From CAVVNP01 sp963800235 (GTDB lineage: Bacteria; Actinomycetota; Acidimicrobiia; Acidimicrobiales; Iamiaceae): a DNA stretch of 64,000 bases. The stretch's first letter is position 1. Every line of letters starts with the position of its first letter. Positions 51,725 to 59,673 of this stretch are shown in pieces. The translations under genes were made by a program, and so were the position numbers. The notes below the pieces were generated by a model. That model saw only the letters and a program-made list of their open reading frames with translations, made no database searches and was not told where the DNA came from. The stretch covers positions 1 to 64,000 of the forward strand of contig CAWDAD010000003.1 in NCBI GenBank assembly GCA_963800235.1, read 5' to 3'.

Positions 51725-52240
51725 ATGACGGTCCACTCCCAGCGCTACTACGGGCCGCCGCGGCGAGGGCTGCACCCGGTCAAGAGCGACAACTTCCAGC
51801 GGGCGTCCGACGCCGAGCGCCGGGCGGTGGTCGAGCAGCTCCGGCTCAACTGCGGCGAGGGTCGGATCACCATGGACGAGTTCAGCGAGCGGGCCGAACG
51901 GGCCCTGGCCGCCACGACCGGCGGCGAGCTGCGTGGCCTGCTGGCCGACCTGCCCATCGCCGCGGTGCCACCCAGCCCCGAGCAGGTGGCCCACCGCAAG
52001 CGCACCGCCCGGCTGGCCATCGTCGTGCCCTACCTGGTCGTCAACGTGTTCCTGGTGCTGATCTGGTTCTTCGCCGAGCTCGGCCACTGGTCGGCCCGCA
52101 ACTTCTGGCCCATCTGGGCGATCCTCGGCTGGGGCCTCGGCGTGGCGTTCGCCCTGCTCGGGATCAGCCGCTCCGACGGCCAGCGCTACCCCGGGACGGG
52201 CTCCGGTCCCGGTTCGCAGGCCGGCCAGCTCGGACGCTGA
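51725..52240 (+). CDS. DUF1707 membrane protein
   Basis: The 171-residue protein starts at ATG 51725 and has a DUF1707 domain (ASDAERRAVVEQLRLNCGEGRITMDEFSERAERALAATTGGELRGLLADLP), a short conserved domain of actinobacterial membrane or regulatory proteins. Two membrane segments follow (VVPYLVVNVFLVLIWFFAEL and FWPIWAILGWGLGVAFALLGI). Function unknown. It is 12 bases upstream of the YeaQ-type gene. Confidence 0.88.
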   Translation: MTVHSQRYYGPPRRGLHPVKSDNFQRASDAERRAVVEQLRLNCGEGRITMDEFSERAERALAATTGGELRGLLADLPIAAVPPSPEQVAHRKRTARLAIVVPYLVVNVFLVLIWFFAELGHWSARNFWPIWAILGWGLGVAFALLGISRSDGQRYPGTGSGPGSQAGQLGR

Positions 52241-52252
52241 CAGACTGTCGCC

Positions 52253-52531
52253 ATGGGCATCCTCTCGTGGCTCGTGGTCGGCTTCGTCGCCGGGGGGCTG
52301 GCGCGGATCGCCACCGGCTCGGAGAAGCGCGGCTGCCTCGGCACCATCGTGGTCGGCGTGGTCGGCGCCCTGATCGGCGGCTTCCTCTTCAACCTGGTGT
52401 TCGTGGACAAGGACCGCTTCACCCACTTCGGGCTGGGATCGGTCCTGGTCGCCTTCGTCGGCGCCTGCCTGCTGCTGCTCCTGCTCCAGGCCATCGGCGG
52501 CGGACGCTCCCGCCGGGTCCAGCGCCGCTGA
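52253..52531 (+). CDS. GlsB/YeaQ/YmgE family small membrane protein
   Basis: The 92-residue protein matches the transglycosylase-associated protein family: LVVGFVAGGLARIATGSEKRGCLGTIVVGVVGALIGG, then FGLGSVLVAFVGACLLLLLLQAI. It is a three-span membrane protein, stress-related in other bacteria, without proven enzymatic activity. A basic tail GGGRSRRVQRR ends it. It is cotranscribed with the DUF1707 gene. Confidence 0.88.
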   Translation: MGILSWLVVGFVAGGLARIATGSEKRGCLGTIVVGVVGALIGGFLFNLVFVDKDRFTHFGLGSVLVAFVGACLLLLLLQAIGGGRSRRVQRR

Positions 52532-52565
52532 CGCAACGCGGGCGGCGGCGCCGCCCCCGGCCCGG

Positions 52566-53768
52566 CTACTCCTCCAGGTCGAGCTTCAGCATCCGGATGG
52601 CGTTGCCTCGGACGATCTTGCGGACGACGTCCTCGTCGAGCTGCTTCATCTGCTCCTCGGCGATCTGGCGGGTGTTCGGCCAGGTCGAGTCGGAGTGGGG
52701 GTAGTCGCTCTCGTAGGTGACCCGGTCGACGCCGATCTCCTCGATCGACTGCAGGCCGTGGGCGTCGTTGAAGAAGCAGCCGTAGACGTGGCGGCGGAAG
52801 ATCTCGCTCGGGGGCTCGAAGACCTTGTCGGCGACCCCGCCCCAGCCCCGGTTCTCCTCCCAGACGACGTCGGCGCGCTCGAGCACGTAGGGGATCCAGC
52901 CGATCTGGCCCTCGCTGTAGGCGATCTCGAGGTTCGGGTACCGGGTGAAGATCCCCGACATGAGCCAGTCGACCATGCTGAAGCAGGCGTTGGCGAAGGT
53001 GACGGTCGACCCCACCGCGGCGGGGGCGTCCCTCGACGTCGAGGGCATCTTCGAGCTCGACCCGATGTGCATGTTGATCGTGGTCTGGGTCTCCTCGCAG
53101 GCGGCGAAGAACGGGTCCCAGTAGCCGCTGTGCACCGACGGCAGGCCGAGGAACGGGGGGATCTCGCTGAAGCAGGTGGCGTGCACGCCTCGCTCGGCGT
53201 TGCGGCGCACCTCCTGGGCGGCCAGGTCGGCGTCCCAGAGCGGCACGATGATCAGCGGGATCAGGCGGCCGCCGGACGGGGCGCACCACTCCTCGACCAT
53301 CCAGTCGTTGTAGGCCTTGACGCAGAGCAGGGCGAGGTCCTTGTCCTTGGCCTCGGTGAAGGTCTGGCCGCAGAAGCGGGGGAAGGTCGGGAAGCACATC
53401 TGGGCCTCGGTCCAGTTGGCGTCCATGTCCTCGAGCCGCTCGGGCACCGAGTAGGACCCGGGCCGCATGTCCTCGTAGGTGATGCCGCTCATGTCGACCT
53501 CGTCCCGCGGGATGCCGACCGCCGAGTCGACCCGCACCAGCGGCCGCAGCAGGTCCTCGTAGAGCCACCAGTCGGCGATCGGGCCCGCGTCACCCTCCTC
53601 GCCCATGACCGGGGTGAACTTCCCCCCGACGAAGGTGATCTCCTTGACCGGCGCCCGCACCACCCGGGGCCCGAGGTCCTGGTACGTCGACGGGAGCCGG
53701 TCGGTCCACACGGTCGCGGGCTCGATGACGTGGTCGTCGACCGAGATGATCTTCGGGAACTCCGACAT
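52566..53768 (-). CDS. Amidohydrolase-2 family metal-dependent hydrolase
   Basis: A 400-residue amidohydrolase fold: ISVDDHVIEP supplies the first metal-binding region, NMHIGSSSK and EGQIGWIPY follow, and VTYESDYPHSDSTWPN provides the C-terminal aspartate. Such proteins are decarboxylases or hydrolases and are common in actinobacterial steroid clusters, where the role is unproven. A perfect palindrome lies 21 bases upstream, so it belongs to the same putative regulon. Confidence 0.88.
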   Translation of the reverse strand: MSEFPKIISVDDHVIEPATVWTDRLPSTYQDLGPRVVRAPVKEITFVGGKFTPVMGEEGDAGPIADWWLYEDLLRPLVRVDSAVGIPRDEVDMSGITYEDMRPGSYSVPERLEDMDANWTEAQMCFPTFPRFCGQTFTEAKDKDLALLCVKAYNDWMVEEWCAPSGGRLIPLIIVPLWDADLAAQEVRRNAERGVHATCFSEIPPFLGLPSVHSGYWDPFFAACEETQTTINMHIGSSSKMPSTSRDAPAAVGSTVTFANACFSMVDWLMSGIFTRYPNLEIAYSEGQIGWIPYVLERADVVWEENRGWGGVADKVFEPPSEIFRRHVYGCFFNDAHGLQSIEEIGVDRVTYESDYPHSDSTWPNTRQIAEEQMKQLDEDVVRKIVRGNAIRMLKLDLEE

Positions 53769-53788
53769 GCCGGCGAGCGTACCCCGAC

Positions 53789-53803
53789 CTGACGGACCGT
53801 CAG
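53789..53803. promoter_or_regulatory. Palindromic operator, copy 7 (CTGACGGACCGTCAG)
   Basis: This is a perfect 7-base arm palindrome around one central base, 21 bases upstream of the amidohydrolase start and identical to copy 8 at 62568. Confidence 0.8.
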
Positions 53804-53836
53804 ATGTGGGTGGGCCGGGTCCGAGGGGTCACAGGG

Positions 53837-55015
53837 TCACCAGAAGGGACCGCCGACCGCCGTCTCCACCGACGCGCCGGCCGCCAGGATGAGGGCCTCG
53901 GACCGGTCGGGGCCGGCCAGCTGCAGCGATGCCGGGTGAGGATCCCCGTGCGCCGTGCGGGGCGCCGGCGCCGCGCCGCCGGCGGGAACCGGGATCGGCA
54001 CCACCAGCGCCGGACCACCGGCCAGGTTGATCGGCGTGGCCAGCGCGTTGGGCGCCGGAGCGGGCTGGTCGAGCGACGGCGGGAAGATCTCCGCTCCGGG
54101 CGAGGCCAGCAGGTCGACCTCGTCGAACAGCTGGGCCAGCTCCGCCCGCCACCGCTGGGCGTGGTCCCTGGCCTTGTCGGGCAGCCCGGCGGGCAGCTTG
54201 GCGGCCATCTGCAGCCGGCGGCGGACGTCGGGACCGAGCATCTCGGGGGAGCGCTCCAGCATCCAGCCGTCGGCCTCCAACGCCTCCCCCAGCGCCAGGG
54301 CCATGGCCGCCTCGCCGGCGTTGGCCCAACCGGCCAGCCGGACCTCGACCACCGTGAAGCCGACGGCGCGCAGGGCGGCGTCGACGGCGGCGTCGATGGC
54401 CGGGTGCACCTCGATGCCGCGCAGACGGCCGACCCGCAGCGACCGGGGGTCGGGGTGGCCGCGCATGGCCGAGAAGCCGGGTTCGAGCAGACCCATGCCC
54501 GCCACCACCCCGGCCACGTCGCGCGCCATCGGGCCCACCGCGTCCATCGACGGCGCCAGGGGCCAGACGCCGTCGAGCGGCACGCGGCCGTAGGTGGTCT
54601 TCAGCCCGACCGTGCCGCACCACGCCGACGGGTTGCGGATCGAGCCGAGGGTGTCGGTGCCGAAGGCCACGTCGGCCTCACCGGTCGCCACCGCCACCGC
54701 CGATCCGCTGGACGACCCGCCCGGGACCACCGCCGGGTCGAGCGGGTTGGCGGGCGTGCCGAACCAGGCGTTGACCCCGGTGCGTCCGTAGCAGAGCTCG
54801 TGCAGGTTGGTCTTGCCCACCAGCTGGGCGCCGGCGAAGCGCGCCCCCTCGAGGCAGGCGGCGTCCACCCGCGGTGGCCCGACCCGTTCGGCCCGCTCGG
54901 CCAGCACGGGCGAGCCGACCGTGGTCGGCACGCCGGCCACGTCGATGCAGTCCTTGACCGCCAGCCGTAGCCCCGGCGCCCCGCTCCCCCGGAACCGGGT
55001 GATGAACGTCGACAC
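53837..55015 (-). CDS. Amidase signature family hydrolase
   Basis: The 392-residue protein has the amidase Ser-cisSer-Lys elements: lysine in RLAVKDCIDVAG (near residue 21), GGSSSGSAVAVATGEADVAFGTDT and the nucleophile region GTDT-L-GSIRNPSAWCG, where the usual second glycine of DTGGS is leucine. It hydrolyses an amide or ester of unknown kind. The C-terminus lies 33 bases from the palindrome of the amidohydrolase promoter. The family includes GatA, but no GatB/C lies here. Confidence 0.87.
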   Translation of the reverse strand: MSTFITRFRGSGAPGLRLAVKDCIDVAGVPTTVGSPVLAERAERVGPPRVDAACLEGARFAGAQLVGKTNLHELCYGRTGVNAWFGTPANPLDPAVVPGGSSSGSAVAVATGEADVAFGTDTLGSIRNPSAWCGTVGLKTTYGRVPLDGVWPLAPSMDAVGPMARDVAGVVAGMGLLEPGFSAMRGHPDPRSLRVGRLRGIEVHPAIDAAVDAALRAVGFTVVEVRLAGWANAGEAAMALALGEALEADGWMLERSPEMLGPDVRRRLQMAAKLPAGLPDKARDHAQRWRAELAQLFDEVDLLASPGAEIFPPSLDQPAPAPNALATPINLAGGPALVVPIPVPAGGAAPAPRTAHGDPHPASLQLAGPDRSEALILAAGASVETAVGGPFW

Positions 55016-55094
55016 GGCGGCCGACGCTATTGCACGGGGCTCTCCGGGCCCGAAGGCGCCGGCGCGCGACCGGCGACGGGACGGGCCCGCTCGG

Positions 55095-55946
55095 TCAGCC
55101 CCCGCCGCCGAACCGCTCGCTGACCGACCGCAGCAGGGCGTCGGACTGCAGGCTCGGCAGGATGCTGCCGCCGTCGACCACCACGTTCTGGCCGGTGACG
55201 TAGGCGCTGGCGTCCGAGGCGAGGAACAGGACGACCTCGGCGACCTCGTCGGCCCGCCCGATGCGGCCGAGGGGGGTGCCCGACTCGGCGGCCTCGAGCA
55301 GGTCGGGGGTCGAGGAGACGAGCTCGGTGAGCGGGGTGTCGATCATGCCGGGCGACACGGTGTTGGCCCGGATGGTCGGGGCGTACTCGAGGGCGATCGA
55401 CTGGGTCAGGGCGATGACGCCGGCCTTGGCCGCCGAGTAGGGCGCCTCGCCCCGGGTGGGCCGGACCCCGGTGAGCGAGGCGACGTTCACCACCGCCCCG
55501 CCCCCGGCCTCGAGCATCACGGGCACCATGGCCCGCACGGCGTAGAAGGTGCCCGAGAGGTTGACGTCGACCAGCCGCCGCCACTCCTTGTCCGTGTAGG
55601 TGTGCAGCGGCTTGGCCAGGCCGGTGCCGGCGCAGTTCACCAGGATCGGCCGCGACGGCGACGCGGCGCCTGCGGGGTCGGGCACGCCGTCCGGCGCGGC
55701 GTCAGGAACGCCGTCGCCATCGACATCGGGAAGGGCGGCCAGCACCGCCTCGGCGGTGCGCTCGGGGTGGCGGACGTCGGCCACCTCCGCCCGCTCGACC
55801 TCGTCGGCCACCTGGGCCAGGCGGTCGGCGTCCCGGTCGACGACGCCCACCCGCGCCCCTTCGGCGACCAGGCGACGCACCGTGGCCAGGCCGATGCCCG
55901 ACGCGCCGCCCACCACCACCGCCGGTCGGCCGTCGAGCGCGCCCAT
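55095..55946 (-). CDS. Short-chain dehydrogenase with an inserted Asp/Gly loop
   Basis: A 283-residue SDR with VVGGASGIGLATVRR, NCAGTG, NVASLTGVRPTRGEAPYSAAKAGV (Ser/Tyr/Lys) and YVTGQNVVVDGG. Between the cofactor strand region and NCAG it carries an unusual insertion of about 25 residues beginning PDVDGDGVPD, which resembles a calcium-binding thrombospondin-type loop. Its start codon shares a base with the stop of the EthD-domain gene (TGATG), so both are coupled. Confidence 0.87.
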   Translation of the reverse strand: MGALDGRPAVVVGGASGIGLATVRRLVAEGARVGVVDRDADRLAQVADEVERAEVADVRHPERTAEAVLAALPDVDGDGVPDAAPDGVPDPAGAASPSRPILVNCAGTGLAKPLHTYTDKEWRRLVDVNLSGTFYAVRAMVPVMLEAGGGAVVNVASLTGVRPTRGEAPYSAAKAGVIALTQSIALEYAPTIRANTVSPGMIDTPLTELVSSTPDLLEAAESGTPLGRIGRADEVAEVVLFLASDASAYVTGQNVVVDGGSILPSLQSDALLRSVSERFGGGG

Positions 55947-56332
55947 CAGCGTCCCGGTCCGCCGTCGCCCGACCCGGTCGCCGGCGCCGCCCGCCGGGGG
56001 ACGACCACGTTCGGCTCCTCGGTGAACACGACGGTGATGCGCTCGGAGTCGAGGAAGTTGGCCTCGTCGGCCCGCATGGCCTCGCCCGCCGGGCCGGTGA
56101 GCATGGCGGCGAAGTCGTCCCAGGAGGCGAAGGACTGGATGGCGACGCCGTCGTAGTCGGTGTCGCCGCCCCGCCGCCCCGGGATGCGGGGGTGCTGCTC
56201 GTACCGGAGGAGGTGACGGGCCAGGTCGGGCGTGTCGCGGATGAGCGGCCCGTGGTGGTCACGCCAGTAGGCGACGAAGTCCTCGTGCGACATGCCGGGC
56301 TTCCGCACCAGGAACGCGTGCAGGCTGATCAT
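55946..56332 (-). CDS. EthD-domain (dimeric alpha/beta barrel) protein
   Basis: The 128-residue protein starts with MISLHAFLVRKPGMSHEDFVAYWRDHHGPLI, the mark of the EthD family, followed by YDGVAIQSFASWDDFAAML and a short C-terminal tail. EthD proteins assist P450 ethers or act on steroids and polyketides as small accessory enzymes. It is upstream of the SDR and overlaps it by a base. The structured repeat array lies immediately upstream. Confidence 0.85.
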   Translation of the reverse strand: MISLHAFLVRKPGMSHEDFVAYWRDHHGPLIRDTPDLARHLLRYEQHPRIPGRRGGDTDYDGVAIQSFASWDDFAAMLTGPAGEAMRADEANFLDSERITVVFTEEPNVVVPRRAAPATGSGDGGPGR

Positions 56333-56349
56333 GAGGCGGTGCCTACTAC

Positions 56350-56489
56350 GTGCCCATGGCGAGCACCTGCGGCGCTCGCTCCCGGCTCGTCGCTGGCGCT
56401 TCCCTCGCGGCACGCACAGGCCGTCGAGGACGCTCCAGCCGCCAGCGAACAGCACCACCGATGACACCCGTCAGGGCGAAGCCAGCGGC
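56350..56489 (-). repeat. Structured intergenic repeat element, copy B
   Basis: This 140-base unit matches copy C (56490-56652) almost throughout and copy A (17576-17733) at its two conserved blocks. It is truncated at the 3' edge, where copy C begins. Sense orientation relative to the upstream minus-strand gene is the same in copies B and C. Confidence 0.8.
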
Positions 56490-56652
56490 GTGCCCATGGC
56501 GAGCACCTGCGGCGCTCGCTCCCGGCTCGTCGCTGGCGCTTCCCTCGCCGGCACGCACAGGCCGTCGAGGACGCTGCGCAGGCGCCAGCCGAAGCAGCAC
56601 CACCGATGACACCCATCATGGCGAAGCCAGCGCCGTCCAGGGGGCGGCGCCC
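56490..56652 (-). repeat. Structured intergenic repeat element, copy C
   Basis: This full-length copy ends four bases after the stop codon of the DUF2510 gene, as copy A does after trmH. It contains the 56-base block and, at the gene-proximal edge, GGCGAAGCCAGCGCCG then GGGGCGGCGCC. The stretch 56333-56656, over 300 bases, holds only copies B and C and no gene. Confidence 0.8.
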
Positions 56653-56656
56653 GACA

Positions 56657-57124
56657 TCACGGCCCGACATCGTGCACGACCTGGCCGCCGCGCTGGACGT
56701 GGTTGGTCCACGCGGTGCCGTCCCACCACCGCTGCTCCCACCGGCCGGACGGGTCGTCGTACCAGCCGGCCGGCTGGCGGACGTCGACGGTGGCCAAGCG
56801 GGTGGTGGCGTGGATGCGACCGGAGCCGACGCCCCACACGGGCGGGTGCCAGACCACCTCGGTGACGCAGCCGGGCATGACCTGGACGCTGGTCGCGGCC
56901 CGTCCGACCGGCCGTCGCGCCCCGGCCCAGACCTCGACGTGGTGCACGCCGGGCAGGACCGACACGGTGGAGCGACCCCAGCGCCCGGGTCGCGGCTCGC
57001 CGCCGTCGATGGTGAAGCCGGGCGCGAGCCAGCGCAGCGGAAAGGCCAGGACCGGACGGGCGGCCACCACCTCGATCGACGCACCCGGGTCGGACGCGCC
57101 GTACGGCCCGTCGGCGCTGCTCAC
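56657..57124 (-). CDS. DUF2510 domain protein
   Basis: The 155-residue protein has a beta-rich N-terminal part (FPLRWLAPGFTIDGGEPRPGRWGRSTVSVLPGVHHVEV) and a C-terminal DUF2510 motif PAGWYDDPSGRWEQRWWDGTAWTNHV, usually found near membrane-bound actinobacterial proteins. No membrane segment is seen. GTG 57124 overlaps the SDR stop (GTGA). It is the last gene of the fadD3 operon. Function unknown. Confidence 0.8.
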   Translation of the reverse strand: MSSADGPYGASDPGASIEVVAARPVLAFPLRWLAPGFTIDGGEPRPGRWGRSTVSVLPGVHHVEVWAGARRPVGRAATSVQVMPGCVTEVVWHPPVWGVGSGRIHATTRLATVDVRQPAGWYDDPSGRWEQRWWDGTAWTNHVQRGGQVVHDVGP

Positions 57125-57906
57125 CCGTTGAACCAGTGGCCGGCGTTGACGCCGATCATCTGGCCGGTGACCGGCCGCGACAGGGCGGACGCGAAGAACA
57201 CCGCGGTGCCGGCGATCTCCGCCGAGTCGGGCAGGTAGCCGAGGCAGGTCTCGCCGGCGACCTCGTCGTAGACCTCCTGGGGGGTGATGCCCCGCTCCTT
57301 CGCCTGCTGCTCGAAGAACCACTCGACCGGCCGACCCCAGATGTAGCCGGGGTGCAGGGCGTTGACCCGGATGCCGGCGGGACCGAGCTCCTTGGCCAGG
57401 GTCTTGGTCACGGTGGCCAGCGCGCCCTTCGACGCCGCGTAGGCGCCCCACCCGGCCTCGATGCGCTGGGTGCTCATGGTGTTCACCATGATGATCCGCC
57501 CCTCGCCCCGCTCCTGCATGGCCGGCGCCACCGCCCGGACCATGTTCAGGGCGCCGAAGAGGTTGACGTCCATGGTCCGGCGCCAGTCGTCGAGGTCGGC
57601 GTCGAGCAGGCGGGAGAAGTCGCCGTTGTGGAAGGCGTTGTTGACCAGGACGTCGATGCCGCCGAGCTCGGTCGTGGCCCGGTCCGCCAGCGCCCGGCAG
57701 GCGTCGGCGTCGGCGATGTCGCAGGGCACCGGCAGGGCGCGGCCGCCGAGCTCCTCGACGGCCGACGCGACCCGGGCCAGCTTCTTCTCGGTGCGGCCGC
57801 CCAGCACCACGTCGGCGCCCTCCCGGGCGAAGGCGAGCGAGATGTCGCGACCCATGCCGGGGCCGATGCCCGACACGATCGCCACCTTGCCGTCCAGCAG
57901 TCCCAC
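57121..57906 (-). CDS. Short-chain dehydrogenase in the fadD3 operon
   Basis: A 261-residue SDR with IVSGIGPGMGRDISLAFAREGADVVLGGRTE, IDVLVNNAFHNGDF, NTMSTQRIEAGWGAYAASKGALATVTKTLAKELG and FFASALSRPVTGQMIGVNAGHWFNG. The GIGPGMGR loop and the NAFHNG motif are of a subgroup often found in actinobacterial steroid and terpene clusters. The likely role is oxidation of a hydroxy group on a ring intermediate. It overlaps the DUF2510 gene and is 68 bases after the LLM gene. Confidence 0.87.
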   Translation of the reverse strand: MGLLDGKVAIVSGIGPGMGRDISLAFAREGADVVLGGRTEKKLARVASAVEELGGRALPVPCDIADADACRALADRATTELGGIDVLVNNAFHNGDFSRLLDADLDDWRRTMDVNLFGALNMVRAVAPAMQERGEGRIIMVNTMSTQRIEAGWGAYAASKGALATVTKTLAKELGPAGIRVNALHPGYIWGRPVEWFFEQQAKERGITPQEVYDEVAGETCLGYLPDSAEIAGTAVFFASALSRPVTGQMIGVNAGHWFNG

Positions 57907-57974
57907 GCTCTCGACCTCCTCGTCGGCCTCGTGCCCGCCAGCCTCGCGCCCGCCGCCGCCGTGCCCGTCGGCGG

Positions 57975-58913
57975 TCAGACGGCGTCCAGCAGCGGGATGA
58001 CCTCGTCGCCGAAGAGCTCGATCTGCTCGACCAGCTCGTCGCAGGAGCGCGAGCGCAGCCGGACCTGCACCTGGCCGGCGCCGACCGAGCCGAACTTGGT
58101 GAGCACGTGGGCGATCTTCTCGGGCGGACCGCTGAGGCACGGACCCACGTCCCAGCCCGGCTCGCCCACGTGGACCGAGCCGGCCAGCGCGCCGACGTCG
58201 AAGGCCTCCGGCTGCCCGGCGGCGGCCCGATCGGCCCGGAGCTGCTCGACCAGCTCGGGTGTCGTCGGCCCCTGCGGCAACCAGCCGTCGCCCCGGCGGG
58301 CGGCCCGGCGCAGGGCGGCCGGCGAGGACCCGCCGACCCAGATCGGCGGCCCGCCGGGTTGCACCGGTCGGGGGCGCGCACCCAGGTCGGCGAAGGTCCA
58401 GGTCGCGCCGTCGACGGCGGGGAACTCCTCCGCGAAGCAGGCGCGGAGGGCGTCGAGGGCCTCGTCGAGCAGGGCGCCCCGGCGGGCGAAGTCGACCCCG
58501 AGGACGGCGAACTCCTGCTCGACGTGACCGGCCCCGACGCCCAGGATCATGCGCCCCCCGGACACGACGTCGAGGGTCGACCAGGCCTTGGCCACCTGCA
58601 GCGGGTGGCGGTAGGCGGGCACGGTGATGTGGCTCAGCAGGCGCACGCGCTCGGTGATGCCGGCCAGCCAGCCGAGGGTGGCCACGGTGTCCCACCACTC
58701 GGTGCTCATGGCGTCGGCGCGCTGGCGGGGGATGGCGACGTGGTCGCACACCGCCACGTACCAGAACCCGGACCGGTCGGCCGCCCGTGCCACCCGACCG
58801 AGCTCCTCGGCCCCCGCTCCGACCTCCCACGGCTCGACGTAGATCGAGCTCTGCGACTGCACCGGGAGCTGGAGGCCGACGACCAGTCGGCCGGCGGGGA
58901 GGACCGCGGTCAT
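57975..58913 (-). CDS. LLM-class F420/FMN-dependent oxidoreductase
   Basis: A luciferase-like TIM barrel of 312 residues with VVGLQLPVQSQS, AADRSGFWYVAVCDHVAIP, ERVRLLSHITVPAYRHPLQVAKAWSTLDVVSGGRMILGVGAGH and the C-terminal ARRGDGWLPQG. Most actinobacterial members use coenzyme F420 or FMN and act as reductases or monooxygenases. It sits in the operon between the TetR regulator and the SDR, so it is probably a catabolic enzyme of the same regulon. Substrate unknown. Confidence 0.87.
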   Translation of the reverse strand: MTAVLPAGRLVVGLQLPVQSQSSIYVEPWEVGAGAEELGRVARAADRSGFWYVAVCDHVAIPRQRADAMSTEWWDTVATLGWLAGITERVRLLSHITVPAYRHPLQVAKAWSTLDVVSGGRMILGVGAGHVEQEFAVLGVDFARRGALLDEALDALRACFAEEFPAVDGATWTFADLGARPRPVQPGGPPIWVGGSSPAALRRAARRGDGWLPQGPTTPELVEQLRADRAAAGQPEAFDVGALAGSVHVGEPGWDVGPCLSGPPEKIAHVLTKFGSVGAGQVQVRLRSRSCDELVEQIELFGDEVIPLLDAV

Positions 58914-58967
58914 GGAGGCGTCACGCTGCCAGGTCGGCCGGGGACGGGCAAGGAGCTCCCGTCCCGG

Positions 58968-59672
58968 TCAGGCCGGGGGACGGGACGCCGGCGGCTTCTG
59001 GCCGGTGACCGCGGTGAAGATGATGCGGGCCATCGAGGCGCGCAGGTCGGCGGTGCGCACCCCCCAGAACTCGAAGCCGAAGCGGTGGGCCGAGACGTGG
59101 GCGAGCATCGCGACCAGGACCCCGGCGGTCGCCATCGCGTCGACGTCGCCGGGCAGCCTGCCGGCCGCCTGGTGCTCGGCGATGACCTCGGCCAGGGCGT
59201 TGTTCGTGTCGTTCAGCAGCCGCGACCGGATGTTGGCGAACCGGCCGTCGCCCTCGCCGGTGGCCAGGTCGACGACCCGGACCGCGGCGTGGTGCTGCTC
59301 CCAGAAGCCGATGAAGGCGTCGGCCAGCTCGGCGGCGGCGGCGTAGCCCTGCCTCCCCCGCCAGGTGGCGGCGCGCACGATGTCGGAGAAGCGGTGGCGC
59401 TCCTCGACCATCTCCTCGGCCAGCACCAGGACGGCCGATTCGACGTCGGCGAAGTACTGGTAGAAGGTCGCCGGCGAGGTCCCCGCCTGACGGGCGATGT
59501 CGACCACCTTGAGCTCGCGGTAGCTCGTGGTCTTCAGCATCTCGGAGGTCTCGTCGAGCAGCCGCTGGCGGGTCGCCCGCCCCCGCCGCCCCGGGGTGCG
59601 GCCGTCGGCGGCGCGCGGCTCGGGCGGCTCGGGCGCCGCGCCGGTCAGCTCGACCTCCGCCCGCTCGGTCAC
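58968..59672 (-). CDS. TetR-family transcriptional regulator
   Basis: The 234-residue protein has an N-terminal helix-turn-helix (TRQRLLDETSEMLKTTSYRELKVVDIARQAGTSPATFYQYFADVESAVLVL) and a ligand-binding C-terminal domain. It is the only TetR gene in the window and is cotranscribed with fadD3 and DoxX downstream of a palindromic site at 62568. It is unlike KstR2 in sequence and the palindrome is unlike the KstR2 box. It is my candidate for the repressor that binds all eight CTGACGGNCCGTCAG sites and regulates itself. GTG 59672 is one base from the DoxX stop. Confidence 0.85.
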   Translation of the reverse strand: MTERAEVELTGAAPEPPEPRAADGRTPGRRGRATRQRLLDETSEMLKTTSYRELKVVDIARQAGTSPATFYQYFADVESAVLVLAEEMVEERHRFSDIVRAATWRGRQGYAAAAELADAFIGFWEQHHAAVRVVDLATGEGDGRFANIRSRLLNDTNNALAEVIAEHQAAGRLPGDVDAMATAGVLVAMLAHVSAHRFGFEFWGVRTADLRASMARIIFTAVTGQKPPASRPPA

Positions 59673-59673
59673 C

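Noticed and set aside
56346..56612. 88-codon minus-strand frame within the repeat array
   Set aside because: It is composed of the repeat itself translated, with no conserved motif and repeated halves; not treated as a gene.
56350..56652. Tandem repeats as a CRISPR array
   Set aside because: Unit length is 140 bases with only two copies and no cas genes; the units are of the structured repeat type also found near 17.6 kb.
58968..59672. TetR as a KstR2 orthologue
   Set aside because: The recognition helix and length differ from KstR2, and the palindrome here does not resemble the KstR2 box.
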